From: Kosakonia quasisacchari | Lineage (GTDB): Bacteria; Pseudomonadota; Gammaproteobacteria; Enterobacterales; Enterobacteriaceae | Length of the DNA: 64,000 nucleotides | Direction: 5' to 3' | NCBI RefSeq assembly: GCF_004331415.1 | Contig: NZ_SJOP01000004.1 | Coordinates: 228,616 to 292,615 of the forward strand | Shown here: positions 43,432 through 55,691 of the stretch, one piece after another | How positions within the stretch are numbered: the stretch's first letter is position 1 | Layout of the letters: every line of letters begins with the position of its first letter | Made by a program: the position numbers and the translations under genes | Notes under the pieces: model-generated | Database searches by the model: none | What the model saw: the letters and a program-made list of their open reading frames with translations, nothing else | What the model was told of the DNA's origin: nothing

Positions 43432-43463
43432 CAGATGCGAAGCGACAATACGCTTCGCATCTG
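43432..43463 (-). other. Perfect 13-bp hairpin between mreB and mreC
   Basis: cagatgcgaagcg (43432-43444) and its exact complement (43451-43463) flank a 6-base loop in the 64-bp gap, beginning 7 bp after the mreB stop. No U-tract follows. It probably stabilises the mreB 3' end or partly stops transcription, giving more MreB than MreCD. Confidence 0.65.
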
Positions 43464-43470
43464 ACGCGGA

Positions 43471-44819
<1,349 letters not shown>

Positions 44820-46757
44820 TCAAACCGAGTATCTTTGTGAATATTTTTTCACATTGGTATCGAGCGGTTGGGAAGCCGCGATGAAATCGCCCTGCCCACC
44901 CACAACACCCCGTTCCACCAGCGTCTGCCATTCGCCACGAGAGCGAACACCGGTCGCGAAAACTCGCGTTCGCGTGCCTTTGCACGCTTCCACGAGGCTC
45001 TGCACCAGAAGCTGGTTTTCGGTGCGCTTTTCAATGTTCCTGACCAGCCCCGGATGCAGCTTTAATAACTCAACATCCAATGCTTTAATCCAACTGGTGC
45101 TCACCAACGTCAGACCCGCCTGATTTACCGCTATGCGCGCGCCTAATGCGTTGATTAAACGCACCACCGACTGTAACCGGCTGATATGTTGACAAACATC
45201 CGCCTCAGCAAGTTCAAAAATAATCCGTTTACGTTGAGATTTTTCGCACTGCATTAATATATCGCGTAGCCAGCGTTGAAAACGGGGGCGGATCAATGAT
45301 TCCACTGTTATTTGCATGGCCAGGTTTTCTTCCGGCCAAAAACCCATAAACGGAATCAGGCGCGTCACTTGCAGGCGGTCATATTCTTCAGCCAGACCAA
45401 ACTGCTGCACCATGGGCATATACTCTTCGGCAATCACTTCTTGTTCGCCATCGAAAATGCGGCACATCAGCTCGCGGTGGTGAACGTGCCCGTCACGGTT
45501 AATTGCCGGTTTCTGATAAACGCGCGGCCCGCCGCGACTCAGCATCTGTTCAATCAGCGTTCGCCAGCGCACATTTCCACGCCCTTGTTCCGGCAATGTG
45601 TCGTCATAAACTGACCAACTGTTTCCGCCCTGTAACACCGCGTTGCGCGCTGCGGCCTCAGCATGTTCCATCACTTGCACACCAGGCTGACCACTGCGCC
45701 AGGCGCAAATACCAATATGCATAATATCTTCGCGTGTCAGCGTTTTATTGGGCGGTAACCCTTCCACCGCTTTCAGGATCAGCCCGGCAATGCTTTCCGC
45801 TTCCTTTAAGGTGCGATGCGGCAGCAGTACGGCAAAGTCGCTGCGATGGTAGCGCGCCAGTAACGCGCCGGGATAACGCATAATAAAGGTAGAAAGCAGG
45901 TTAATGAGCGTAAAGAGATACTCTTCGGTGGTGGTTCCGCCGCTATCTCGCAGCAGATCAAAATCCGGCAAACGGATCATCATCACCACGCCGTGCGAAC
46001 CCACTTTTTCCTGATCTTCCAGCAGCGTGGCGAGCTGGTTATCAAAAAACAGGCGGTTATTCAGGCCAGTTCGCGTGTCCTGCGCCGCGTAAGAACGAAT
46101 CAGCGTATCCATGCGGCTACGCTGATCGCTGGCGAACTGAATGTCGGTCAGTAGCACATCCAGCGCACTGCTGGTACGTGATGGCCATTCATAAATGCTG
46201 CCACGAACCTGCGGCCCGCGCTCACCGTTGAGGATCCGCGTCGCGCGTGTCTCCAGCAGTTCCTGCCCGGAAAGCTGTCGCCGTAGCCAGCGAACAGAGA
46301 GAAAGAGGATCACAATCATAAAACCAATCGCCACCGTCAGCGGCGCAGTGTTCGACAACGAGCGAAAATAGTTCGCCATCGGATCCTGGTAAATCAGCGT
46401 GAACGTGAAGCCGGGATTTTTCAGGGAGGGAATATGCAACTCCCGATATTGATAGTTGCTGCCCGCCGGGCGATAACTTCCGCTATGCGTGTAACTGAGT
46501 ACCGTGCGCCGGCCTTGCTTAATCTCAATCGCGATAATATCTACCGGCACCATCAGTTCATCGAGCTGCGGCAACAGCCGGGAAACCGGCGTTGAGATCA
46601 AACGCGTATCGACAATCGCCGCCACCGCTTCGACACGATTGGCAACCTTGTTTTGAATCGCGTTATAGAAGCTCAGTGAACACCCAATCAGAGTGACGAA
46701 AAACGCCAGCCCTGTCAGTAGCGTCACAAAAGCTGAAAATTTCGTCGTTAATCGCAT
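44820..46757 (-). CDS. csrD: RNase E specificity factor CsrD (degenerate GGDEF-EAL)
   Basis: CsrD directs CsrB and CsrC sRNAs to RNase E, thereby raising free CsrA; it neither makes nor breaks c-di-GMP. The 645 residues (646 in E. coli) show two N-terminal transmembrane helices (about 10-30 and 138-157) with a periplasmic loop, a HAMP-like region, a degenerate GGDEF (HRSDF at 304-308) and a degenerate EAL (ELM at 429-431). Both active-site losses are the hallmark of CsrD. Confidence 0.95.
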   Translation of the reverse strand: MRLTTKFSAFVTLLTGLAFFVTLIGCSLSFYNAIQNKVANRVEAVAAIVDTRLISTPVSRLLPQLDELMVPVDIIAIEIKQGRRTVLSYTHSGSYRPAGSNYQYRELHIPSLKNPGFTFTLIYQDPMANYFRSLSNTAPLTVAIGFMIVILFLSVRWLRRQLSGQELLETRATRILNGERGPQVRGSIYEWPSRTSSALDVLLTDIQFASDQRSRMDTLIRSYAAQDTRTGLNNRLFFDNQLATLLEDQEKVGSHGVVMMIRLPDFDLLRDSGGTTTEEYLFTLINLLSTFIMRYPGALLARYHRSDFAVLLPHRTLKEAESIAGLILKAVEGLPPNKTLTREDIMHIGICAWRSGQPGVQVMEHAEAAARNAVLQGGNSWSVYDDTLPEQGRGNVRWRTLIEQMLSRGGPRVYQKPAINRDGHVHHRELMCRIFDGEQEVIAEEYMPMVQQFGLAEEYDRLQVTRLIPFMGFWPEENLAMQITVESLIRPRFQRWLRDILMQCEKSQRKRIIFELAEADVCQHISRLQSVVRLINALGARIAVNQAGLTLVSTSWIKALDVELLKLHPGLVRNIEKRTENQLLVQSLVEACKGTRTRVFATGVRSRGEWQTLVERGVVGGQGDFIAASQPLDTNVKKYSQRYSV

Positions 46758-47050
46758 CCTTGTGTTAACTCCGCTTGTATAAAGAACGAAACGATACCGC
46801 TCAGGGTAATGTCATTGAAGTAAGTACTAACTTTGATGTCTACCCGCGTCCCGGGATAGCTTGCAGTCGGCAGGGAAAAACTGGCACCGCGTTTCATATC
46901 AGCGAGTATAGCCCTCAGAAATTTTTTGCCAACAATCAATAAGCCTGAAAAATGTCTTAACCTGACTATTTACAATGTTTGGTAACACACTCGGGCTCGC
47001 GCTCACGCTGCGCTTACACCATGCTTGACGAGAAACTAACGGAGGATGTG

Positions 47051-48049
47051 ATGAAGAAAAAACTAACCGAAGCCGATGTCACTGCGGAATCCGTTTTTAT
47101 GTTACAGCGCCGCCAGGTGCTGAAAATGCTGGGAATTAGCGCCACAGCACTGACCCTGGCACCCGACGCGCAGGCCGATTTATTGGACTGGTTTAAAGGC
47201 CATGACCGGCCAAAAGCGTCATCAGGAAAACCACTCGATTTTACGCAACCTGCACAGTGGAAATCCTCTCTCCCGCTGACGCCGGAAGAGAAAGTCACCG
47301 GTTATAACAACTTCTATGAATTTGGCCTCGATAAAGCCGATCCTGCCGCCAACGCCGGAGGAATGAAAACCGATCCCTGGACATTGACCATTGATGGTGA
47401 AGTGGCAAAACCGTTAATGCTCGACCACGCGGCGCTGACCTCGCGTTTCCCGCTGGAAGAACGAATCTACCGCATGCGCTGCGTTGAGGCCTGGTCGATG
47501 GTGGTGCCGTGGATCGGATTCCCGCTGCATAAACTGCTGGCGTTAGTTGAACCCACCAGCAACGCCAAATATGTCGCGTTCCAGACCCTTTACGCACCGG
47601 ATCAGATGCCGGGGCAAAAAGACCGATTTATCGGTGGTGGCCTCAAATACCCGTATGTTGAAGCGCTACGTATAGATGAAGCGATGCACCCGCTTACGCT
47701 GCTTACTGTCGGTGTGTATGGCAAAGCGCTACCACCGCAAAACGGCGCGCCGATCCGCCTGACAGTGCCGTGGAAATATGGTTTTAAAGGCATCAAATCA
47801 ATTGTCAGTATCAAGTTAACCAGTAAACGACCACCAACCACCTGGAATCTTGCCGCACCCGATGAATATGGCTTCTACGCCAATGTGAACCCGCATGTTG
47901 ATCACCCGCGCTGGTCACAAGCGACGGAACGTTTTATTGGATCAGGCGGCGCGCTGGATGTAAAACGTCAGCCAACGCTGCTGTTTAATGGCTACGCTGA
48001 AGAAGTGGCTTCGCTTTATCACGGGTTAGATCTGCGGGAGAATTTCTGA
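47051..48049 (+). CDS. msrP: Periplasmic methionine sulfoxide reductase catalytic subunit MsrP
   Basis: MsrP (YedY) repairs oxidised methionines in periplasmic proteins using a molybdopterin cofactor. The ATG at 47051 has a ggagg ribosome binding site and gives 332 residues (334 in E. coli). A Tat signal with RRQVLK at 20-25 is cleaved after about residue 42 (AQA). The Mo ligand is Cys144 (RMRCVEAWS). In E. coli K-12 msrPQ are elsewhere, next to hprRS; here they precede aroQ-accBC. msrQ follows without a gap. Confidence 0.95.
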   Translation: MKKKLTEADVTAESVFMLQRRQVLKMLGISATALTLAPDAQADLLDWFKGHDRPKASSGKPLDFTQPAQWKSSLPLTPEEKVTGYNNFYEFGLDKADPAANAGGMKTDPWTLTIDGEVAKPLMLDHAALTSRFPLEERIYRMRCVEAWSMVVPWIGFPLHKLLALVEPTSNAKYVAFQTLYAPDQMPGQKDRFIGGGLKYPYVEALRIDEAMHPLTLLTVGVYGKALPPQNGAPIRLTVPWKYGFKGIKSIVSIKLTSKRPPTTWNLAAPDEYGFYANVNPHVDHPRWSQATERFIGSGGALDVKRQPTLLFNGYAEEVASLYHGLDLRENF

Positions 48050-48649
48050 GTGCGCTTAACAGCAAAACAAGTGACGTGGTTAAAAGTCGCATTGCATCTG
48101 GCGGGTCTGCTGCCTTTACTTTGGCTTTTCTGGGCGGCGAACCAGGGCTATTTCAGCGCCGATCCGGCGAAAGACATCCAGCATTTTACGGGCAGAATGG
48201 CGCTAAAATTCCTGCTCGCCAGTTTGCTGGTCGCACCGCTCGCACGCTACGCGAAACAACCGCTATTAATCAGAACCCGGCGCTTACTGGGGCTGTGGTG
48301 CTTTGCCTGGGCGACACTGCATCTGACCAGCTACACCTTACTGGAGCTTGGCATTAATAATCTTTCATTATTAGGGCAAGAGTTGATAACGCGCCCTTAT
48401 TTAACGCTGGGAGCCGCAAGTTGGCTGATTTTGCTGGCATTAGCGTTGACCTCAACGCAATGGGCGCAGCGGAAATTGGGCAAACGCTGGCAACAATTAC
48501 ATAATTTCGTCTATCTGGTGGCGATCCTCGCGCCGATTCACTACCTTTGGTCGGTAAAAATCTTGTCACCGCAGCCGATCCTCTATGCTGCCGCCGCGAT
48601 TGCGCTGTTAGCGTGGCGTTATAAGAAGTTTCGCCAATGGTGGCGTTAA
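48050..48649 (+). CDS. msrQ: MsrPQ heme-binding membrane subunit MsrQ
   Basis: MsrQ is an inner-membrane cytochrome b-type protein that passes quinone-pool electrons to MsrP. It starts with a GTG right after the msrP TGA and has 199 residues (211 in E. coli). Six transmembrane helices are visible, with His residues in [15 protein letters not shown] and PIHYLW positioned for heme binding. Confidence 0.94.
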   Translation: MRLTAKQVTWLKVALHLAGLLPLLWLFWAANQGYFSADPAKDIQHFTGRMALKFLLASLLVAPLARYAKQPLLIRTRRLLGLWCFAWATLHLTSYTLLELGINNLSLLGQELITRPYLTLGAASWLILLALALTSTQWAQRKLGKRWQQLHNFVYLVAILAPIHYLWSVKILSPQPILYAAAAIALLAWRYKKFRQWWR

Positions 48650-48768
48650 CACGCTTATTGTGTGCAGTTCTCCGCAGATCTACTATCATTCGCCGCCAGA
48701 TTCCGGGCGGCAGTTGATAATCTTCCCTGATAAGACCAGTATTTAGCTGCCAATTGCTACGAAATCGT

Positions 48769-48774
48769 TATAAT
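48769..48774 (+). promoter_or_regulatory. Probable -10 of the aroQ-accBC promoter
   Basis: A perfect TATAAT lies 111 bp upstream of the aroQ start, the only good hexamer between msrQ and aroQ. There is no consensus -35 at 16-18 bp. A gccgcc/ggcggc stem at 48692-48711 precedes it and may mark the end of the msrPQ transcript. Confidence 0.5.
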
Positions 48775-48884
48775 GTGCGACTTTGGTTTTCCTGACAGGG
48801 GTTTTTAGCCTCTGAAAAGGTGACAATAGCGAATTGAAGGTATATTTTGTTTTTTACCCGAGAATCGCAGGAGATAGCTGCACA

Positions 48885-49337
48885 ATGGCTGGCAAGTTCC
48901 ACATATTGGTTTTGAACGGACCGAACCTAAACCTGCTTGGCACCCGTGAGCCGGATAAGTACGGCACGCTTACGCTCAGCGAGATTGTTAACGGTTTGAG
49001 TGCCGAAGCGACATCGCTTGATGTGGAACTGGCGCATTTTCAGTCAAACGCGGAGTACGCAATCATCGACCGTATTCATCAGGCTAAAGACATTATGGAC
49101 TTCATCCTGATCAATCCGGCCGCGTTTACGCACACCAGTGTTGCTATCCGCGACGCACTGTTGGCTGTCGGTATCCCGTTTATCGAGATCCACCTGACCA
49201 ACGTGCATGCGCGGGAGCCATTCCGTCACCACTCGTATCTGTCAGATATCGCCGAGGGCGTTATTTGCGGGCTGGGTGCGGAAGGTTATTCATACGCTTT
49301 ACAGACGGCAGTAAAACGCCTGTCACAATCACACTAA
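48885..49337 (+). CDS. aroQ: Type II 3-dehydroquinate dehydratase
   Basis: AroQ makes 3-dehydroshikimate from 3-dehydroquinate in the shikimate pathway. The 150-residue size and the motif NGPNLNLLG mark the type II enzyme, unrelated to AroD. Catalytic Tyr26 and His103 and the binding Arg114 are present. The ATG at 48885 has an aggag site and gives the family start; a longer in-frame start at 48834 is rejected. It lies 21 bp before accB, probably cotranscribed. Confidence 0.94.
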   Translation: MAGKFHILVLNGPNLNLLGTREPDKYGTLTLSEIVNGLSAEATSLDVELAHFQSNAEYAIIDRIHQAKDIMDFILINPAAFTHTSVAIRDALLAVGIPFIEIHLTNVHAREPFRHHSYLSDIAEGVICGLGAEGYSYALQTAVKRLSQSH

Positions 49338-49358
49338 ACAAGAGTACGGAACCCACTC

Positions 49359-49826
49359 ATGGATATTCGTAAGATTAAGAAACTGATCGAGCTGGTTGAA
49401 GAATCAGGCATCTCCGAACTGGAAATTTCTGAAGGCGAAGAGTCTGTGCGCATCAGCCGCAGCGCGCCGAATGCTGGCTTCCCGGTTATGCAGCAATATG
49501 CTGCGCCGATGATGCAACAGCAGCCAGCCCTGTCTAACGCTGTCGCACCTGCCGCAGCGCCGGAAGCCCCTGCAGCCGCAGCGGAAATCAGTGGCCACAT
49601 CGTACGTTCCCCGATGGTCGGAACCTTCTATCGCACCCCGAGCCCGGACGCAAAAGCGTTTATCGAAATCGGCCAGAAAGTCAACGTGGGCGATACCCTG
49701 TGCATCGTTGAAGCCATGAAAATGATGAACCAGATCGAAGCCGATAAATCAGGCGTGGTGAAAGCCATTCTGGTGGAAAGTGGCCAACCGGTTGAATTTG
49801 ACGAGCCGCTGGTCGTCATCGAGTAA
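49359..49826 (+). CDS. accB: Biotin carboxyl carrier protein of acetyl-CoA carboxylase
   Basis: AccB carries the biotin that shuttles carboxyl groups from AccC to AccAD in fatty-acid synthesis. It has 155 residues (156 in E. coli). The biotin attachment site is Lys121 in EAMKMMNQ. An Ala/Pro-rich flexible linker (about 60-76) joins the N-terminal part, which in E. coli represses accBC transcription, to the biotinyl domain. Confidence 0.98.
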   Translation: MDIRKIKKLIELVEESGISELEISEGEESVRISRSAPNAGFPVMQQYAAPMMQQQPALSNAVAPAAAPEAPAAAAEISGHIVRSPMVGTFYRTPSPDAKAFIEIGQKVNVGDTLCIVEAMKMMNQIEADKSGVVKAILVESGQPVEFDEPLVVIE

Positions 49827-49837
49827 ACGAGGCGCAC

Positions 49838-51187
49838 ATGCTGGATAAAATTGTTATCGCCAACCGCGGCGAGATTGCACTGCGTATTCTTCGTGCCTGT
49901 AAAGAACTGGGCATCAAGACTGTCGCTGTGCACTCCACTGCGGATCGCGATTTAAAACACGTACTGCTGGCAGACGAGACGGTGTGTATCGGTCCTGCGC
50001 CATCAGTAAAAAGCTATCTGAATATCCCGGCGATTATCTCCGCAGCCGAAATCACCGGCGCAGTGGCGATTCACCCGGGTTACGGCTTCCTCTCTGAGAA
50101 TGCCAACTTTGCTGAACAGGTTGAGCGCTCTGGCTTTATCTTTATCGGCCCGAAAGCTGACACCATCCGCCTGATGGGTGACAAAGTGTCTGCGATCACC
50201 GCCATGAAGAAAGCTGGCGTACCGACCGTACCAGGTTCAGACGGCCCGCTGGGCGACGATATGGATGCAAACCGCGCCCATGCTAAACGCATCGGTTACC
50301 CGGTTATCATCAAAGCCTCCGGCGGCGGCGGCGGTCGCGGTATGCGCGTTGTGCGCAAAGACGCCGACCTGGCGCAGTCCATCAGCATGACGCGTGCGGA
50401 AGCGAAAGCCGCTTTCAGCAACGACATGGTGTACATGGAAAAATACCTGGAAAATCCTCGCCACGTCGAGATCCAGGTGCTGGCCGATGGTCAGGGCAAC
50501 GCTATCTATCTGGCAGAGCGCGACTGCTCCATGCAGCGCCGCCACCAGAAAGTGGTCGAAGAAGCACCGGCACCGGGCATCACCCCGGAACTGCGTCGCT
50601 ACATCGGCGAGCGTTGTGCGAAAGCCTGTGTCGATATCGGCTATCGCGGAGCCGGTACGTTTGAGTTCCTGTTCGAAAACGGCGAGTTCTACTTCATTGA
50701 GATGAACACCCGTATTCAGGTTGAACACCCGGTTACCGAAATGATTACCGGCGTTGACCTGATCAAAGAGCAGTTGCGTATTGCAGCCGGTCAGCCGCTG
50801 TCCATTAAGCAAGAAGAAGTTGTGGTGAAAGGCCATGCGGTGGAATGCCGTATTAACGCCGAAGACCCGAATACCTTCCTGCCGAGCCCGGGCAAAATCA
50901 CCCGCTTCCATGCCCCTGGTGGGTTTGGTGTGCGCTGGGAATCGCATATTTATGCCGGTTACACCGTACCGCCGTATTACGATTCAATGATTGGCAAGCT
51001 TATCTGCTACGGCGAGAGCCGCGATGTGGCGATTGCACGCATGAAGAATGCGTTGCAGGAGCTGATTATCGACGGTATCAAAACCAACGTTGACCTGCAG
51101 ATGCGTATTATGAGCGACGAGAATTTCCAGCATGGTGGCACCAACATCCACTATCTGGAGAAAAAACTCGGTTTGCAGGAAAAATAA
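49838..51187 (+). CDS. accC: Biotin carboxylase of acetyl-CoA carboxylase
   Basis: AccC carboxylates the AccB biotin using ATP and bicarbonate. The 449 residues match E. coli. An N-terminal pre-ATP-grasp domain, a Gly-rich ATP lid ([12 protein letters not shown]) and the catalytic [14 protein letters not shown] motif are complete. It starts 11 bp after accB. An intrinsic terminator follows at 51202. Confidence 0.98.
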   Translation: MLDKIVIANRGEIALRILRACKELGIKTVAVHSTADRDLKHVLLADETVCIGPAPSVKSYLNIPAIISAAEITGAVAIHPGYGFLSENANFAEQVERSGFIFIGPKADTIRLMGDKVSAITAMKKAGVPTVPGSDGPLGDDMDANRAHAKRIGYPVIIKASGGGGGRGMRVVRKDADLAQSISMTRAEAKAAFSNDMVYMEKYLENPRHVEIQVLADGQGNAIYLAERDCSMQRRHQKVVEEAPAPGITPELRRYIGERCAKACVDIGYRGAGTFEFLFENGEFYFIEMNTRIQVEHPVTEMITGVDLIKEQLRIAAGQPLSIKQEEVVVKGHAVECRINAEDPNTFLPSPGKITRFHAPGGFGVRWESHIYAGYTVPPYYDSMIGKLICYGESRDVAIARMKNALQELIIDGIKTNVDLQMRIMSDENFQHGGTNIHYLEKKLGLQEK

Positions 51188-51201
51188 TCTGCAATCAGCG
51201 C

Positions 51202-51228
51202 AAAAGGCCGGATCTTCCGGCCTTTTTT
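51202..51228 (+). terminator. Intrinsic terminator of accBC
   Basis: An 11-bp stem aaaaggccgga/tccggcctttt with a 3-base loop and a T-run, 14 bp after the accC stop. Confidence 0.9.
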
Positions 51229-51295
51229 GTTTTTCTCTCCCCTCAACTTGCCCATAGGGTACAATCCCCGCTTTCTTCATTTACAAGGGACAAAA

Positions 51296-51538
51296 ATGGA
51301 CAACCGCTTTGTTCAGGCTCACAAAGAAGCCCGCTGGGCGCTGTGGCTGACCCTTCTTTATCTTGCCGCCTGGTTAGTGTGCGCTTACCTACCGGGTACA
51401 GAGCAGGGTTTCACCGGCCTGCCGCGTTGGTTTGAATTAGCCTGTCTGCTCACGCCGCTGGTGTTTGTTTTACTTTGCTGGGCGATGGTGCGTTTTATCT
51501 TCCGCGATATCTCTCTGGAGGATAACGATGCAAACTGA
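51296..51538 (+). CDS. yhdT: Small membrane protein YhdT (DUF997)
   Basis: An 80-residue inner-membrane protein with two transmembrane helices (about 16-36 and 48-70). It is always next to panF. Its function is unknown; the linkage suggests a role with the pantothenate symporter. The ATG at 51296 gives the family start MDNRFVQAHKEARWAL. It overlaps panF by 11 bp. Confidence 0.94.
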   Translation: MDNRFVQAHKEARWALWLTLLYLAAWLVCAYLPGTEQGFTGLPRWFELACLLTPLVFVLLCWAMVRFIFRDISLEDNDAN

Positions 51539-52979
51539 AATTATCGCCGTGCTGATAATCTATCTGATCGTCGTCTTCGGCCTCTCTTACTATGCAATGC
51601 GCCAGCGTAGCAGCGGTACGTTCCTGAGCGAGTACTTCCTCGGCAGCCGTTCGATGGGCGGATTTGTGCTGGCCATGACGCTGACCGCAACGTATGTCAG
51701 CGCCAGTTCGTTTATTGGCGGGCCGGGAGCCGCGTACAAATTCGGTCTTGGCTGGGTACTGCTGGCAATGATCCAGGTTCCCACTATTTGGCTATCGCTG
51801 GGCATTCTCGGCAAGAAATTCGCGATTCTGGCGCGTCGCTACAATGCGATTACGCTCAACGACATGCTGATGGCGCGCTATCAAAGCCGCGCGGTGGTAT
51901 GGATTGCCAGCGTCAGCCTGCTGGTGGCATTTGTCGGTGCGATTGCCGTGCAGTTTATCGGTGGCGCACGTCTGCTGGAGACAGCGGCCGGTATCAAATA
52001 CGAATCGGGTCTGCTGATCTTCGGCGTAACCATTGCGCTGTATACTGCGTTTGGCGGTTTTCGCGCCAGTGTGTTGAACGACACCATGCAAGGCATGGTG
52101 ATGCTGATCGGTACGCTGGTGTTGCTGGTCGGCGTGATCCATGCTGCGGGCGGTTTACATAACGCCGTCGATACTTTGCAGCATATCGATCCGAAACTGG
52201 TTAGTCCGCACGGCGCGAGCGATATTCTCTCCCCGGCGTTCATGACCTCGTTTTGGGTGCTGGTGTGTTTTGGCGTTATCGGTCTGCCGCACACCGCCGT
52301 GCGCTGTATTTCGTATAAAGACAGCAAATCGGTGCACCGTGGGATCATTATCGGCACCATCGTCATCGCGCTGTTGATGCTGGGAATGCACCTGGCGGGC
52401 GCGCTGGGTCGTGCTGTGCTGCCGAATCTGTCGGTGCCGGATCAGGTTATTCCCACGCTGATGGTCGAAGTGTTGCCGCCGTGGGCCGCAGGGTTGTTCC
52501 TCGCAGCACCGATGGCCGCCATCATGTCCAACGTCAATGCGCATCTGTTGCAGGCTTCCGCGACGATTATCAAAGATCTGTGGTTAAGCGCGCAGCCGAC
52601 TAAAATTCGTCATGAGCCACGCTTAAAACGTATTTCCACCGTGACAACACTGGTACTCGGCATTTTGATGATGCTGGCGGCATGGCGCCCGCCAGAGATG
52701 ATCATCTGGCTGAACTTGTTGGCGTTTGGCGGGCTTGAGGCGGTATTCCTGTGGCCATTGGTGTTGGGTCTCTATTGGGATCGCGCTAATTCCACCGGCG
52801 CGCTCAGCGCCATGATTGTTGGCGGTGCGCTGTATGCCGTACTCGCCACCTTTAATATTCAGTATCTGGGCTTCCATCCGATTGTGCCCTCACTGCTGTT
52901 AAGTTTGCTGGCCTTTGTCGTCGGGAACCGTTTCGGTCAACCCGCGCCGCAGGCTCCGACCATTTCTGTTAATGAATAA
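51528..52979 (+). CDS. panF: Sodium/pantothenate symporter PanF
   Basis: PanF imports pantothenate, the precursor of coenzyme A, with Na+. The ATG at 51528 gives 483 residues as in E. coli, with about 13 transmembrane helices of the sodium-solute symporter family. [19 protein letters not shown] and the GLPHTAVR region are family motifs. It is coupled to yhdT by an 11-bp overlap. Confidence 0.96.
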   Translation: MQTEIIAVLIIYLIVVFGLSYYAMRQRSSGTFLSEYFLGSRSMGGFVLAMTLTATYVSASSFIGGPGAAYKFGLGWVLLAMIQVPTIWLSLGILGKKFAILARRYNAITLNDMLMARYQSRAVVWIASVSLLVAFVGAIAVQFIGGARLLETAAGIKYESGLLIFGVTIALYTAFGGFRASVLNDTMQGMVMLIGTLVLLVGVIHAAGGLHNAVDTLQHIDPKLVSPHGASDILSPAFMTSFWVLVCFGVIGLPHTAVRCISYKDSKSVHRGIIIGTIVIALLMLGMHLAGALGRAVLPNLSVPDQVIPTLMVEVLPPWAAGLFLAAPMAAIMSNVNAHLLQASATIIKDLWLSAQPTKIRHEPRLKRISTVTTLVLGILMMLAAWRPPEMIIWLNLLAFGGLEAVFLWPLVLGLYWDRANSTGALSAMIVGGALYAVLATFNIQYLGFHPIVPSLLLSLLAFVVGNRFGQPAPQAPTISVNE

Positions 52980-52990
52980 AGAGTTACGCC

Positions 52991-53872
52991 ATGCCTTGGA
53001 TCCAACTGAAACTGAACACCACCGGCGCGAATGCGGAAGATCTGAGCGATGCTCTGATGGAAGCGGGCGCGGTGTCCATTACTTTCCAGGATACCCACGA
53101 CACGCCCGTGTTTGAACCCCTGCCGGGTGAAACCCGCCTGTGGGGCGATACCGACGTTATCGGCCTGTTCGACGCGGAAACCGAGATGGCAGACGTCGTT
53201 GCCCAGCTCGCTTTGCACCCGCTACTTGGCGAAGGTTTCGCCCACAAAATCGAGCAACTGGAAGATAAAGACTGGGAGCGCGAATGGATGGATAACTTCC
53301 ACCCAATGCGCTTTGGCGAGCGCCTGTGGATCTGTCCGAGCTGGCGCGACGTTCCGGACGTTAATGCGGTGAATGTGATGCTCGATCCGGGTCTGGCATT
53401 TGGCACCGGTACCCACCCAACCACTTCTTTGTGCCTGCAATGGCTCGATGGTCTGGATCTCGTCGGCAAAACAGTGATCGACTTTGGCTGCGGCTCCGGG
53501 ATCCTTGCGATCGCCGCTCTGAAACTGGGTGCCGCAAAAGCGATCGGTATTGATATCGATCCGCAAGCTATTCAGGCCAGCCGCGATAATGCCGAGCGCA
53601 ACGGCGTTTCCGAGCGTCTTGAGTTGTACCTGCCGAAAGACCAGCCAGAAGCCATGAAAGCCGATGTGGTGGTCGCCAATATTCTGGCTGGCCCGTTGCG
53701 TGAACTGGCGCCGTTAATCAGCGTATTGCCCGTTGAGGGCGGTTTGCTGGGACTCTCTGGGATCCTTGCCAGCCAGGCAGATAGCGTGTGCGAAGCCTAT
53801 ACAGAGCTCTTTACTCTTGATCCGGTGGTCGAGAAAGAAGAGTGGTGCCGTATTACGGGACAGAAAAGGTAA
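52991..53872 (+). CDS. prmA: Ribosomal protein L11 methyltransferase PrmA
   Basis: PrmA trimethylates several amino groups of ribosomal protein L11. The 293 residues match E. coli. An N-terminal L11-recognition domain (about 1-55) precedes the class I SAM-dependent domain with [10 protein letters not shown]. The start lies 11 bp after panF, so cotranscription is likely. Confidence 0.97.
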   Translation: MPWIQLKLNTTGANAEDLSDALMEAGAVSITFQDTHDTPVFEPLPGETRLWGDTDVIGLFDAETEMADVVAQLALHPLLGEGFAHKIEQLEDKDWEREWMDNFHPMRFGERLWICPSWRDVPDVNAVNVMLDPGLAFGTGTHPTTSLCLQWLDGLDLVGKTVIDFGCGSGILAIAALKLGAAKAIGIDIDPQAIQASRDNAERNGVSERLELYLPKDQPEAMKADVVVANILAGPLRELAPLISVLPVEGGLLGLSGILASQADSVCEAYTELFTLDPVVEKEEWCRITGQKR

Positions 53873-53877
53873 AACGG

Positions 53878-53899
53878 AACGTGGTCTGCGGACCACGTT
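53878..53899 (+). terminator. Hairpin after prmA
   Basis: aacgtggtc pairs perfectly with gaccacgtt across a 4-base loop, 6 bp after the prmA stop. Only three T's end the stem, so termination may be partial. Confidence 0.5.
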
Positions 53900-54173
53900 T
53901 CGCGGAGCCAGCGCGCTGAACTGTCGAAAAAAGCAGCCAAAATGCCGATGAGAAAATTGCGAACAGCTTCGCAAAAATCGTCATTTTTGTCTGAAAAAAC
54001 AGCAGTTCAGCCGCTTATCACCCGTGAAAAAACGATAACTTGTGCGAATTTATGCGTTATGTGAAATTTTTATCTTTTGCATAACCCTATGAAAAATATG
54101 ATTTAATACGTTTATTGCCCCGGTGGACTGGCTATTCCTTGATCTACAACAGAGGATTGCTCAAAGTTTGGCC

Positions 54174-54202
54174 TTTCATCTCGTGCGAAAAATGCGTAAT
54201 AT
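54174..54202 (+). promoter_or_regulatory. dusB-fis promoter with GC-rich discriminator
   Basis: TTTCAT (54174-54179) and TAATAT (54197-54202) are 17 bp apart and are followed by acgccgcc. A GC-rich discriminator marks promoters under stringent control. In E. coli this promoter drives the growth-phase burst of Fis and is repressed by Fis itself; sequence and position agree. Confidence 0.75.
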
Positions 54203-54241
54203 ACGCCGCCTTGCAGTCACAGTATGGTCATTTCTTAACTC

Positions 54242-55207
54242 ATGCGCATCGGACACCACCAGCTCAGAAATCGCCTGATCGCAGCGCCCATGGCTGGCAT
54301 TACTGACAGACCATTCCGGACGTTGTGTTACGAGATGGGAGCCGGTTTAACCGTATCCGAGATGATGTCTTCTAACCCACAAGTGTGGGAAAGCGACAAG
54401 TCCCGATTGCGGATGGTGCACATTGATGAACCCGGTATTCGCACCGTGCAAATTGCGGGCAGCGACCCGGATGAAATGGCGGAAGCCGCACGTATTAACG
54501 TGGAAAGCGGCGCCCAGATTATTGATATCAATATGGGTTGCCCGGCTAAAAAAGTGAATCGCAAGCTTGCAGGTTCCGCCCTGCTGCAATACCCGGATCT
54601 GGTGAAGTCGATCCTGACCTCGGTAGTTAATGCAGTGGATGTTCCTGTCACTCTGAAGATTCGCACGGGTTGGGCTCCAGAACACCGTAACTGCGTAGAA
54701 ATTGCCCAACTGGCTGAAGAGTGTGGTATCCAGGCTCTGACCATTCATGGACGCACCCGCGCCTGTTTGTTCAACGGAGATGCTGAGTACGACAGTATTC
54801 GGGCAGTTAAGCAGAAAGTTTCCATTCCGGTTATCGCGAATGGCGACATTACTGACCCGCTAAAAGCCAGAGCTGTGCTCGACTATACAGGGGCGGATGC
54901 CCTGATGATAGGCCGCGCAGCTCAGGGAAGACCCTGGATCTTCCGGGAAATCCAGCATTATCTGGACACTGGGGAGCTGCTGGCCCCGCTGCCTTTGGCA
55001 GAGGTTAAGCGCTTGCTTTGCGCGCATGTTCGGGAACTGCATGACTTTTACGGTCAGGCGAAAGGTTACCGAATCGCACGTAAACACGTCTCCTGGTATC
55101 TCCAGGAGCACGCTCCGAATGACCAGTTTCGGCGCACATTCAACGCCATTGAGAACGCCAGCGAACAGCTGGAGGCGTTGGAGGCATACTTCGAAAATTT
55201 TGCGTAA
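54242..55207 (+). CDS. dusB: tRNA-dihydrouridine synthase B
   Basis: DusB reduces uridine 17 in the tRNA D-loop using FMN and NADPH. The 321 residues match E. coli. The TIM barrel has APMAGITD at the start, catalytic Cys100 in NMGCPAKK, and the FMN-phosphate motif [13 protein letters not shown]. fis follows after 25 bp in the same transcript, and translation of dusB affects fis expression in E. coli. Confidence 0.98.
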   Translation: MRIGHHQLRNRLIAAPMAGITDRPFRTLCYEMGAGLTVSEMMSSNPQVWESDKSRLRMVHIDEPGIRTVQIAGSDPDEMAEAARINVESGAQIIDINMGCPAKKVNRKLAGSALLQYPDLVKSILTSVVNAVDVPVTLKIRTGWAPEHRNCVEIAQLAEECGIQALTIHGRTRACLFNGDAEYDSIRAVKQKVSIPVIANGDITDPLKARAVLDYTGADALMIGRAAQGRPWIFREIQHYLDTGELLAPLPLAEVKRLLCAHVRELHDFYGQAKGYRIARKHVSWYLQEHAPNDQFRRTFNAIENASEQLEALEAYFENFA

Positions 55208-55232
55208 ACAGAAATAAAGAGCTGACAGAACT

Positions 55233-55529
55233 ATGTTCGAACAACGCGTAAATTCTGACGTACTGACCGTTTCTACCGTTAACTCTCAGGATCAGGTAAC
55301 CCAAAAACCGCTCCGTGACTCGGTAAAACAGGCACTGAAGAACTATTTTGCTCAACTGAATGGTCAGGATGTTAATGACCTGTATGAGCTGGTACTGGCT
55401 GAAGTAGAACAGCCACTGTTGGACATGGTGATGCAATACACCCGTGGTAATCAGACCCGCGCGGCGCTGATGATGGGCATCAACCGCGGTACGCTGCGTA
55501 AAAAACTGAAAAAATACGGCATGAACTGA
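55233..55529 (+). CDS. fis: DNA-binding protein Fis
   Basis: Fis is a nucleoid protein that activates rRNA promoters and stimulates recombination and phage integration. The 98 residues match E. coli. The N-terminal beta-hairpin that contacts invertases (about 10-27) and the C-terminal helix-turn-helix (about 74-95, [18 protein letters not shown] region) are intact. An intrinsic terminator follows at 55555. Confidence 0.99.
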
Positions 55530-55554
55530 TTTTTAATCAGTGAGTTGTATTGAT

Positions 55555-55592
55555 AAAAAGGCGCTAACCGGCATGGGAAAGCGCCTTTTTTA
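55555..55592 (+). terminator. Intrinsic terminator of dusB-fis
   Basis: An 11-bp stem (55555-55565 with 55580-55590) ending in a T-run, 25 bp after fis. The loop is longer than usual (14 bases). Confidence 0.85.
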
Positions 55593-55691
55593 TTGCCTGA
55601 AATAGCGCTAAAAACCCCGCTTTCCCTGTCATTCCGGGGTTGCGGACTCGTGTATATTTCAACAAATGGTTGCAAGAAAGGGAGATACGGA

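Larger units (their letters stand above)
53873..54241 (+). other. prmA-dusB intergenic region
   Basis: This 369-bp gap carries a 9-bp hairpin after prmA (53878-53886 with 53891-53899, weak U-tract), an AT-rich stretch at about 54030-54110 typical of Fis and IHF binding, and the dusB-fis promoter at 54174-54202. I see no gene in it. Confidence 0.5.

Noticed and set aside
46748..46939. 63-codon minus-strand frame upstream of csrD
   Set aside because: It overlaps the csrD start, has no recognisable motif, and lies in the csrD-msrP promoter region.
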